In this document: positions 27,062 through 34,391 of the stretch, in pieces | Layout of the letters: the number at the start of each line of letters is the position of its first letter | Numbering within the stretch: the first letter of the stretch is position 1 | Source of the DNA: Aquimarina sp. RZ0 | GTDB lineage: Bacteria; Bacteroidota; Bacteroidia; Flavobacteriales; Flavobacteriaceae | Assembly: GCF_008370685.1 (NCBI RefSeq) | Contig: NZ_VTZU01000001.1 | Coordinates: 62,001 to 126,000 of the forward strand | DNA: 64,000 bases | Reading direction: 5' to 3' | Notes under the pieces: model-generated | What the model saw: only the letters and a program-made list of their open reading frames with translations | Database searches by the model: none | Told to the model about the DNA's origin: nothing | Made by a program: the position numbers and the translations under genes

Positions 27062-27595
27062 ATGGAGAAAAAAAGTTATACAATATCAGTATATACTGAG
27101 AATAATATAGGACTGCTGAATAGAATATCGGCAATTTTTTTAAAACGTCATATCAACCTGGATAGTATGACGGCGTCGGTATCAGAAATAAAAGATGTTT
27201 TTCGCTTTACAATTGTTGTAAAAATAACAGAAGAACAGGTCAAAAAGCTGGTAGGTCAGATAGAAAAACAAATAGAAGTGATAAAAGCTTTTTATCATAC
27301 AGATGATGAAACAATCTATCAGGAGACTGCATTGTTTAAGATAGATTCTAAGCTACTGTTTGAGGAGCGACAAATTCAGAATGTTATAAAAGAAAGTAAT
27401 GCAAATATTGTCACGGTAACGCCTGAGTTTTTTGTATTAGAAAAAACTGGAAGACGCAATGAGGTCGAAGCGCTATACGATGCATTAGAACCTTTTGGGT
27501 TAATGCAGTTTGTACGTTCCGGAAGAATTGCCGTGACTAAGGATAAGATGCATATCTCTAAAATATTAGAAACTTTTGGAGCAGAAGCTTTTTAA
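27062..27595 (+). CDS. ilvN: Acetolactate synthase small (regulatory) subunit
   Basis: A 177-residue protein with an N-terminal ACT domain: YTISVYTENNIGLLNRISAI then FLKRHINLDSMTASVSEIKD. This domain binds valine and gives feedback inhibition of IlvB. The C-terminal half (about 85-177) includes TVTPEFFVLEKTGRRNEVEA and LMQFVRSGRIAV, the second regulatory domain of the longer IlvN/IlvH class. It sits directly between ilvB and ilvC, so the enzyme is regulated both by end-product feedback and by the leader attenuators. Confidence 0.95.
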   Translation: MEKKSYTISVYTENNIGLLNRISAIFLKRHINLDSMTASVSEIKDVFRFTIVVKITEEQVKKLVGQIEKQIEVIKAFYHTDDETIYQETALFKIDSKLLFEERQIQNVIKESNANIVTVTPEFFVLEKTGRRNEVEALYDALEPFGLMQFVRSGRIAVTKDKMHISKILETFGAEAF

Positions 27596-27665
27596 GTAAA
27601 ACAACTAAAAATCAATACTAAATAGATTTCCGATAAAACGGAAGTAACCACAAATTAAGAAGGAA

Positions 27666-29141
27666 ATGGTAAATTATTTCAATACGCTATCATTAAGAGA
27701 CCAATTAACACAATTAGGAAAATGTCGTTTTATGGATTCTTCTGAGTTTTCAGAAGGAGTAGCAGCATTAAAAGGAAAAAAAATAGTGATCGTAGGATGT
27801 GGAGCGCAAGGGCTGAACCAGGGATTGAATATGAGAGATTCTGGTTTAGACGTATCATACACACTTAGAGAAGGGGCTATCAAAGAAAAGAGACAGTCCT
27901 ATAAAAATGCTACAGAAAATGGATTTACCGTAGGTACTTATGAAGAATTGGTTCCTGATGCAGATGTAGTTATTAATCTTACACCAGATAAGCAACATAC
28001 TCAAGTAGTGAGTGCTGTTATGCCATTAATGAAAAATGGAGCTACTTTATCATATTCTCACGGATTTAATATAGTAGAAGAAGGAATGAAGGTTAGAGAG
28101 GATCTTACCGTGATCATGGTGGCTCCTAAAAGCCCAGGATCAGAAGTGAGAGAAGAATATAAAAGAGGATTTGGAGTGCCTACACTAATTGCAGTTCATC
28201 CGGAGAATGATCCACAAGGGCATGGGCTCGCGCAAGCAAAAGCATATGCAGCAGGAACAGGAGGTGATAGAGCAGGAGTATTAGAGTCTTCTTTTGTGGC
28301 AGAAGTGAAATCTGATCTTATGGGAGAGCAAACAATTCTTTGTGGATTGTTGCAAACAGGATCTATCCTTTGCTTTGATAAAATGGTAGAAAAAGGAATT
28401 GATGCCGGATATGCTTCAAAATTAATTCAATATGGATGGGAAACTATTACAGAAGGATTAAAGTATGGAGGGATTACCAATATGATGGACAGACTATCAA
28501 ATCCGGCCAAGTTAAAAGCATTTGAGTTATCCGAAGAATTAAAAGATATTATGCGGCCATTGTTTGAAAAACATATGGATGATATTATTGGAGGTCATTT
28601 TTCTAAAACCATGATGGAAGATTGGGCAAATGATGATAAAAATTTACTATCCTGGAGAGAAGCTACCGGAGAAACTGCATTTGAAAAAACAGCAGCAGGT
28701 ACCGTAGAAATTTCTGAACAGGAATTTTATGATAACGGAGTGTTGATGGTAGCCATGGTAAGAGCAGGAGTAGAATTGGCTTTTGAAGCGATGACAGCAT
28801 CAGGAATTATTGAAGAATCAGCATATTATGAGTCACTTCATGAGACACCATTAATAGCAAATACGATTGCACGTAAAAAATTATTCGAAATGAACCGTGT
28901 AATTTCTGATACTGCAGAATATGGCTGTTATCTGTTTGATCATGCTTGTAAACCACTACTAGGAGACTTTATGAAAAAAATAGATGTTGATGTCATTGGC
29001 AAAGCATACGATGAAGGAAAAAGTAATGGAGTGGATAACGCTAAGTTAATAGAAGTAAATGCAGCATTAAGAAATCACCCAATCGAAGTTGTTGGAGCAA
29101 GATTAAGAGCTTCTATGACGGCAATGAAGCCAATAGTATAA
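27666..29141 (+). CDS. ilvC: Ketol-acid reductoisomerase, class II (long form)
   Basis: A 491-residue enzyme that converts acetolactate to dihydroxy-isovalerate with NADPH and Mg2+. The length, with two C-terminal knotted domains, makes it class II (Escherichia coli type) rather than the short 330-residue class I. The Rossmann motif is [20 protein letters not shown] with [14 protein letters not shown] binding the phosphate. Metal-binding acids lie in [13 protein letters not shown] (Asp and Glu) and in [20 protein letters not shown]. Completes ilvDBNC. Start ATG 27666, 71 bases after ilvN. Confidence 0.97.
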   Translation: MVNYFNTLSLRDQLTQLGKCRFMDSSEFSEGVAALKGKKIVIVGCGAQGLNQGLNMRDSGLDVSYTLREGAIKEKRQSYKNATENGFTVGTYEELVPDADVVINLTPDKQHTQVVSAVMPLMKNGATLSYSHGFNIVEEGMKVREDLTVIMVAPKSPGSEVREEYKRGFGVPTLIAVHPENDPQGHGLAQAKAYAAGTGGDRAGVLESSFVAEVKSDLMGEQTILCGLLQTGSILCFDKMVEKGIDAGYASKLIQYGWETITEGLKYGGITNMMDRLSNPAKLKAFELSEELKDIMRPLFEKHMDDIIGGHFSKTMMEDWANDDKNLLSWREATGETAFEKTAAGTVEISEQEFYDNGVLMVAMVRAGVELAFEAMTASGIIEESAYYESLHETPLIANTIARKKLFEMNRVISDTAEYGCYLFDHACKPLLGDFMKKIDVDVIGKAYDEGKSNGVDNAKLIEVNAALRNHPIEVVGARLRASMTAMKPIV

Positions 29142-29155
29142 TATAAAGAATTTTT

Positions 29156-29216
29156 CTAGCTGGGTCTGTTGGAGTTTTGAGATGTGTATTGTGTAATCTT
29201 TGATGGACTCAGGCTA
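29156..29216 (+). other. Imperfect inverted repeat after ilvC
   Basis: CTAGCTGGGTCTG and, 35 bases later, GGACTCAGGCTAG form an imperfect stem. It lies in the 129-base gap between ilvC and the methyltransferase gene and has no T-run. It may be a processing or pause site; the evidence is only the symmetry. Confidence 0.35.
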
Positions 29217-29270
29217 GGGAAAAGAAATCGCTTCATTTTACTATAAATTCTACCTATTAAAACAAAAAAA

Positions 29271-29852
29271 ATGAACGATTCAACTATCCTTGATATTCCA
29301 AAAGTCTATCCCGAAATAGTGACAAAATCCAAAGAAATTGGCTTTACCATGCCTTCTGATTTGTATATAGGGTCTTTATTAAAAACTTTGATAGCATCAA
29401 AACCAGCAGCAAATATACTGGAGCTTGGTACCGGTATTGGCTTATCGTTATCCTGGATGATTGATGGTATGGATATAGATTCTAAAATAACCACAGTAGA
29501 TATTGATCCGGAATTAATAAAGATAGCACAAACCAATTTTGAGAAAGATAAAAGAGTAAATATCATATGTCAGGATGGTACAAAATGGATCAAAGAATAT
29601 ACAGGTAAAAAATTTGATCTGATCTTTGCCGATGCGTGGCCCGGAAAATATAGTGAAATTGATGAGGTTCTGGATTTTCTAGCTATCGGGGGAATCTATA
29701 TAATTGATGATATGTCTTCACAGCCTAATTGGCCGGATGGGCATCAGAAATATGTTGATAATCTTATACTGTATCTCGAAGAAAGAAAGGATTTTAGTCT
29801 TACCAAATTAAGTTGGTCAACGGGGATAGTTATTGCTGTTAGAAAATATTAA
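29271..29852 (+). CDS. Class I SAM-dependent O-methyltransferase-like protein
   Basis: A 193-residue protein with a Rossmann-like methyltransferase core. Motif I is NILELGTGIGLSLSWMI (about residues 44-60), the acidic end of strand 2 is TTVDIDPELI, and FDLIFADAWPGKYSEIDEVL with GGIYIIDDM matches the DUF1442/catechol-O-methyltransferase-like layout (DD metal pair). The substrate cannot be told. It lies between ilvC and the ilvA fragment on the same strand, with gaps of 129 and 20 bases, so it is probably co-transcribed with the operon although it has no known branched-chain role. Confidence 0.8.
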   Translation: MNDSTILDIPKVYPEIVTKSKEIGFTMPSDLYIGSLLKTLIASKPAANILELGTGIGLSLSWMIDGMDIDSKITTVDIDPELIKIAQTNFEKDKRVNIICQDGTKWIKEYTGKKFDLIFADAWPGKYSEIDEVLDFLAIGGIYIIDDMSSQPNWPDGHQKYVDNLILYLEERKDFSLTKLSWSTGIVIAVRKY

Positions 29853-29872
29853 TCTCATAGAAAATACACTTT

Positions 29873-30196
29873 ATGGAAGAAGAGACAAGATATTTTCCTG
29901 CGTTAGAAGATATTCAAAAAGCAACTTCTGTAATAAAAGAGGTTTCCATGGTTACTCCTTTGATGAATTCTCTTAGATATTCAACAAAATACAAGGCTGA
30001 TATCTTATTAAAAAGAGAAGATCTGCAACGAGTTCGGTCTTTTAAGATTCGAGGTGCTTTTAATAAGATTAGTTCGTTGTCTAAGAAAGAGTTGGCAAAA
30101 GGAGTCGTTTGTGTCATTGCGGGGAATCACGCTCAGGGAGTAGCTTTTGCCTGTCAGCAATTAGGAATAGATGGTTCATTTTCCTTCACCTGTTAA
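29873..30196 (+). pseudogene. ilvA: Threonine deaminase gene, 5' fragment only
   Basis: Only about 100 residues of IlvA survive, of roughly 400-500 expected. The fragment is otherwise good: RSFKIRGAF holds the PLP lysine (Lys58), followed by AGNHAQGVAFACQQLGIDG. The usual S in SAGNHAQG is replaced by I (VIAGNHAQG). After the codon for Gly101, near 30175, similarity to IlvA stops and the sequence enters a group II intron reverse transcriptase in another frame, so the end of this frame (SFSFTC, stop at 30196) is not IlvA. The catalytic and regulatory parts are missing, so the product cannot be active. Threonine deaminase must be supplied by another gene or by another route to 2-oxobutyrate. Confidence 0.9.
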
Positions 30197-30746
30197 AGGA
30201 GTAGTTATTCCAAAAAGAGGCGGTAAAACACGTCCGTTAGGAATTCCTACATTTAGCGACCGAATCGCCCAGCAGATTATCAAAAAGTATATTGAAGCTC
30301 GATTAGAGTCTGAATTTATGGATAACTCTTATGGTTATAGACCCCATAAGAGTACACACCAAGCAGTACAAAATAGCGTACGGCAATACAGTTGAGTTAT
30401 AGATTTAGATATTCAAGAGTTTTTCGAGAATGTAAACCATAATTTACTCTTTAAAGCATTGGCAGTTCATATTTCCGAACCTTGGGTAGAGATGTATATT
30501 AAGAGATGGCTAGAAACTCCTATCCAACTTGAAGATGGTACATTACTTTTCTCAAAAGGAAAAGGGACTCCCCAATGCGGAGTACTAAGTCCTTTGCTTT
30601 CTAATTTATTTTTGCATTACGCAATAGATAAGTTGTTGGCAAAAGAGTACTCGGAGATTAAGATGGTTCGTTATGCAGATGATATGATTATTCATTGCCG
30701 TAAAGAATTGGAGGCAACTCTTGACTTTGATAGTTTAAATCATTAA
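30171..30746 (+). pseudogene. Group II intron reverse transcriptase/maturase remnant
   Basis: One continuous frame of 192 codons with a single in-frame TGA at 30393-30395. It begins inside the RT domain (PSPVKGVVIPKRGGKTRPLG, then NSYGYRPHKSTHQAVQ) and continues after the stop with VIDLDIQEFFENVNHNLL, GTPQCGVLSPLLSNLFLHYA and the catalytic MVRYADDMIIHCR. Family members have Trp where the TGA stands, so a single change from TGG explains it. The first 100 or so residues and all of the maturase (X) and DNA-binding/endonuclease domains are missing. It is joined directly to ilvA near 30175. No intron RNA domains V/VI were recognised on the 3' side. Confidence 0.9.
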
Positions 30747-30880
30747 TATATTGATAATGAGTATTTAAAAAAAAACAAGGGTGCACTACCTTATTCAGAT
30801 CACTACAATCTACAAAAAAACTAGGGGGAGTAGAAGAATTTCATAAATTCATAAAAGGATATGTGTAGTCTCCGGATATA
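30747..30880 (+). other. Region after the RT remnant with a short open frame
   Basis: A frame without start codon runs from about 30764 to a TAG at 30867, ending VEEFHKFIKGYV. It may be the last codons of a broken gene (an ilvA or intron 3' remnant), but I cannot assign it. No terminator or repeat was recognised. Confidence 0.3.
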
Positions 30881-31999
30881 TTAAATAGATTTTCGATATG
30901 TCCTTCTCATCTTATGTTGTTCGTGTTCATAATCATTCCAGAGCGCCTGTATTGCCTTGTTTTCTTCTAATTCTGGATTTGTTTCTACCATTTCTATACC
31001 GTTACGAAGAAAAGTTTCGTTCATTTCCTTGAATATAAGAGCTGTTACTCCTTTATTTTGATATTCTGGGTCTACACCAATAAGATAAAAGGCAGCGGTA
31101 TCATTTCTACGTTGCGCTTTGAGGATATGTAAAAATTTAAGAGGATATACCTTACCGTTCATTTTTTTTAATGCTTTTGAAAATGAAGGCATTACAATAG
31201 AAAAAGCAATAAGTTTACCTGTGTTATCCGTAATACATGTTATATAATCAGGATTGAGATAAGGTAGATATTTTTTCTTATACATTTCAATTTGATATTG
31301 CTGTATAGGAACAAAAGTTTGAAGACTGCTATATGTTTTATTTAGTAAATCAAACATATCATCTACATAGGCTAATATTTCTTTGCTTTTATTGAATTTA
31401 AGTAACTTTAATTGATAACGTTCCTTGATAAGTCTGGCGAATTTTACAACTTTTTCTCTGGTTTTCTTTGGAACTTTTATTTTATATTCTACCCAGGTAG
31501 CTGCATCTTCGAGCCCCAGTTTTTCCATATGCTCTTGATAATAAGGATAATTATACCAGGTAATCATAGTATTTAACTCAGTAAACCCTTTGATTAGAAT
31601 TCCTGCTTTATCCATATTCGAAAAGCCAACAGGGCCTTCCATATATTCTAAAGAATATTTTTTACCGTAGGCTGCAACTTTTTTTAATAATGCTTTTGTT
31701 ACCTCTATATCATCAATTACATCGAACCATCCAAAACGTACTTTGGGTTTTTTCTGTTCTTTTACTTCAATCCAATTAATGATAGCAGCTATTCTGCCAA
31801 CAATCTTATTATTTTTATAAGCGAGATAATAGGTGGCTTCAGAATTTCTAAAAACTGGATTTTTCTCCGGATTCATTACATCTAGTTCTTCTTTTATTAT
31901 AGAAGGAACATAATAGGGAGAGTCTTTATATAGTTTAAAAGGAAATTTAACAAATGTGGTCAAATCTTCCTTGGAGGTAGCTTCTTTGATTGTAATCAT
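30881..31999 (-). CDS. GNAT-family acyltransferase-like protein
   Basis: A 372-residue protein of a Bacteroidota family usually annotated as GNAT N-acetyltransferase. The N-terminal half carries YKDSPYYVPSIIKEELDVMN, typical of that family, then EYMEGPVGFSNMDKAG. The C-terminal half has the acetyl-CoA fold: FYLIGVDPEYQNKGVTALIF (motif A, with Q-N-K-G-V in place of Q/RxxGxG/A) and EMVETNPELEENKAIQALW. No substrate can be proposed. Start ATG 31999. It faces the RT remnant and ends 14 bases past that tail, so this is where the rearranged ilvA region stops. Confidence 0.7.
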   Translation of the reverse strand: MITIKEATSKEDLTTFVKFPFKLYKDSPYYVPSIIKEELDVMNPEKNPVFRNSEATYYLAYKNNKIVGRIAAIINWIEVKEQKKPKVRFGWFDVIDDIEVTKALLKKVAAYGKKYSLEYMEGPVGFSNMDKAGILIKGFTELNTMITWYNYPYYQEHMEKLGLEDAATWVEYKIKVPKKTREKVVKFARLIKERYQLKLLKFNKSKEILAYVDDMFDLLNKTYSSLQTFVPIQQYQIEMYKKKYLPYLNPDYITCITDNTGKLIAFSIVMPSFSKALKKMNGKVYPLKFLHILKAQRRNDTAAFYLIGVDPEYQNKGVTALIFKEMNETFLRNGIEMVETNPELEENKAIQALWNDYEHEQHKMRRTYRKSI

Positions 32000-32317
32000 A
32001 CATCTTCTCTAATTCCTAACAAATATATAACCCTTTTATTAAATAAACTTAATGAAGAACGATCATTTTATGAACCAATTAATGGTTGAACGTTATTCAT
32101 TTCCCAATTGGTCTTATATAAAAATACTCCAATAATCAAATTAATGATTTATGGAGTATCTTGTGTGTTAATAAATCATAGATAACCAAATATTATACTA
32201 TGAATAATTTTTGCAAATCAGGTTTTTTACGACACTATCCCACTATTTTTATATCTCATCTTTAGCCGCATGCGGATCGTATATCCCTGAGTTGGTTGTT
32301 AGAAAAAGGATGCTTTT
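32000..32317. other. Intergenic region with one terminator
   Basis: Between two minus-strand genes this 318-base stretch contains the hairpin at 32124-32159. The part nearest the acyltransferase gene should hold its promoter, but no clear consensus was found. Nothing else is recognised. Confidence 0.5.
32124..32159 (-). terminator. Terminator of the outer-membrane barrel gene
   Basis: ATACTCCA (32124-32131) and TGGAGTAT (32152-32159) form the stem, extended inward by partial pairing of AATAATCA with TGATTTA. On the minus strand the hairpin is followed by TTTTTATATA, so it ends transcripts of the gene upstream. Confidence 0.75.
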
Positions 32318-33988
32318 TTATTCATCATTACCTTTGTTTTTCTCTTCCTTTTTCCTTTGTTTTTCTTCTTCTTTTCTACGTTTTTCTTCTTCCTTCTTTT
32401 TCTTTTTTTCCTCTTTTAAACGCTTTTTATCATCCTCTTTTCTACGTTTTTCTTCTTCTTTTTTAGCTTTCTCTTCTTCTTTACGAAGTTTGTCATAAGC
32501 AGCATCTATATCCTCTTCTTCTTGTACGCTCTCTTTCTTTTCTTTTTTCTTCTTCTTCTTTTTCTTTTTCTTTTTTTCAGATTTTTTCGGTTCTTCTTTT
32601 GTAGGCTCTAAGTTTAGATCCTCTTCAAGTTTTTTTAATTCTTCATCTATTTTCTTGAGTTCATCATCAGCACTATCATCCTGTTCCATTTTATCAAGCT
32701 CAGCATCAATATCTTCAATCATTTTTTGTTTTTCTTTCTCAGCTTTGACACGAGCCTTTTCAGCTTGTTTGGCTTCTTTAGCTTCACGTTTTAACCTTCT
32801 TCTTTCTTCTTTCCTTAACTTTTTATCGTTCTTTTTGTCTACTTTTTCCTGTTCGAGTCGTTCTCGTTCCAGACGTTCAGCAGTTCTTCTTTCATCCAGA
32901 TCTTTTTCCATGTCTTCTCTAAGGCTGCTATCTTCAAACTCGTTAATAAAAGGAGTCTTTTCTAATTTTATGCTATCGTTCTCGATTTCTTCAATTTCAT
33001 CAATTTCTCCTTCTTTTTTCTCAATACCTTCTTCGTTTTCTTCCTCGTCATCTTTAATACCTCCTTCAAAACCAGGTAATTCGATAATCTCGTCTTTGGT
33101 ATGCCAATCAAATCGGTAGGAACCTCCAAAACTAAAGGTAAATACAGAAGGAGTATCTTTAAAATTGGTAGCGATATTGGCATCTATTTGTAAATCATTA
33201 TTAAATAAATATGCACCACCCAATCGTAGTATGTTATCACTATAAAAGTCACTTTTTTGTCCTTGATATTCGCCAAATATTGCCCATTTATCATGAATAG
33301 TATGGGTACTTGTTATAATCCAGCCATAGGTAGGAATATCTGTAGTGATCTTATCTATAATTAAATTAGTAACCAACACCCAGCTTCCGGCATTACTGGT
33401 CCACCAATTGTTCTGAGTAGCAATTACAAATTTTGGACTAATCGTTTTGTCTGTAGGGAATGTAAAAGGGTTATCAGAAGTTACATAATTCATACCGACA
33501 TATGCCGATACTGCTGGAATCAAAGATTTCCATCTAAACTTATACGTTTTTTTCCAGCTTTTTAATTTTTCGAGTTCTAAAGAATCATTTTCCTTTGGTT
33601 TTTTATAAGGGTCATAAATAAGGTATTTTGCACCAATAGTATTAAACTCAAAATTACTTCTTTTAATTTTTTCCTCATTAGCACCTATTGTTTGAGTAAC
33701 ACCATCACTTCTGAATCTACCATTCAGAATAATTTCCAGCTGCTCTATTAATAGTCCGTATCTTACACTATAATCAAAATTAAAAAGATTGGTTTTGGTA
33801 TCGAGAATTTTATGTTTTTCTTTACCGAAACCAAATCCACCTTCTAGTTGTAATACATTATTACCAACAGAAAAGGCTCCTTGAGAAGTACCGGGTCTAT
33901 TTGTATTAATTTTTTCGGTGTATTGTGCAGTTACAGTTAGCCCCAGTAGGAAAAGGCTAATCGTTAGCAGCATAGATTTTGGGTTCAT
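32318..33988 (-). CDS. Outer-membrane beta-barrel protein with a long Lys/Glu-rich tail
   Basis: I choose ATG 33988 (556 residues), which gives a clean signal peptide MNPKSMLLTISLFLLGLTVT-AQ; a longer frame from 34132 would run through a promoter-like TATATTTG at 34006-34013. Residues about 20-285 are a beta-barrel of the transporter type (INTNRPGTSQGAFSVGNNVL, LEGGFGFG, a final FSFGGSYRFDW), as in PF13557-like proteins. Residues about 300-556 are low-complexity: acidic first, then dominated by Lys, Glu and Arg with long K and EEK runs, probably a highly charged helix. A barrel with such a tail is unusual; where the tail lies is unknown. The barrel assignment is firm, function unknown. Confidence 0.7.
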   Translation of the reverse strand: MNPKSMLLTISLFLLGLTVTAQYTEKINTNRPGTSQGAFSVGNNVLQLEGGFGFGKEKHKILDTKTNLFNFDYSVRYGLLIEQLEIILNGRFRSDGVTQTIGANEEKIKRSNFEFNTIGAKYLIYDPYKKPKENDSLELEKLKSWKKTYKFRWKSLIPAVSAYVGMNYVTSDNPFTFPTDKTISPKFVIATQNNWWTSNAGSWVLVTNLIIDKITTDIPTYGWIITSTHTIHDKWAIFGEYQGQKSDFYSDNILRLGGAYLFNNDLQIDANIATNFKDTPSVFTFSFGGSYRFDWHTKDEIIELPGFEGGIKDDEEENEEGIEKKEGEIDEIEEIENDSIKLEKTPFINEFEDSSLREDMEKDLDERRTAERLERERLEQEKVDKKNDKKLRKEERRRLKREAKEAKQAEKARVKAEKEKQKMIEDIDAELDKMEQDDSADDELKKIDEELKKLEEDLNLEPTKEEPKKSEKKKKKKKKKKKEKKESVQEEEDIDAAYDKLRKEEEKAKKEEEKRRKEDDKKRLKEEKKKKKEEEKRRKEEEKQRKKEEKNKGNDE

Positions 33989-34005
33989 ATACAATAGATT
34001 TGGTT

Positions 34006-34013
34006 CAAATATA
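34006..34013 (-). promoter_or_regulatory. Putative -7 box of the barrel gene
   Basis: On the minus strand this reads TATATTTG, matching the Bacteroidetes TAnnTTTG. It lies 17 bases before ATG 33988. The expected TTG at -33 is not found, so support is partial. It favours 33988 as start. Confidence 0.45.
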
Positions 34014-34088
34014 GCAGATTTTATCATTTTTTTAGGACTGCCATCACGTAATTGTATAGAGAGTTCCCTATTTTTGAAAAAAAATGAC

Positions 34089-34358
34089 ATGCAGGTGGCT
34101 TCTTTATCAGGGGTATTAAAGGTTATTCTCATTCTATTATTAATATATTACGGATTAAAGATATTAACGCGTTTATTTGGTCCTCTATTGCTCAGATATG
34201 TAACAAAGAAAGCAGGAGAAAAGTTTCAGCAACAATTTCAGCAATATCAACAACCTCAATCTTCGACAGAAGAAGAAGTAACAATCGACAAAAAATCAAA
34301 ACAAAGTTCCGGTAATAAAGATGTTGGAGAATACATCGATTATGAAGAAATTGATTAA
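34089..34358 (+). CDS. DUF4834-like small membrane protein
   Basis: An 89-residue protein. The membrane helix is VLKVILILLLIYYGLKIL (about residues 8-27), followed by TRLFGPLLLRYVTKKAGEKF, a Gln-rich stretch and an acidic tail with the end YIDYEEID, the layout of DUF4834 proteins of Flavobacteriia. The start at 34089 (MQVASLSG) is chosen because the frame upstream overlaps the divergent barrel gene. The next gene (YfhO-like) starts 33 bases after its stop. Function unknown. Confidence 0.75.
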   Translation: MQVASLSGVLKVILILLLIYYGLKILTRLFGPLLLRYVTKKAGEKFQQQFQQYQQPQSSTEEEVTIDKKSKQSSGNKDVGEYIDYEEID

Positions 34359-34391
34359 TTTGGCACTTTATATACAAATAGTCCCACACTT

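Noticed and set aside
30171..30746. A functional group II intron in ilvA
   Set aside because: The protein is truncated at both ends with an in-frame stop, and no intron RNA catalytic core was recognised, so splicing cannot restore ilvA.
32655..33119. 154-codon Ser-rich frame opposite the Lys/Glu-rich tail
   Set aside because: Direct consequence of the Lys/Glu codon runs on the other strand.
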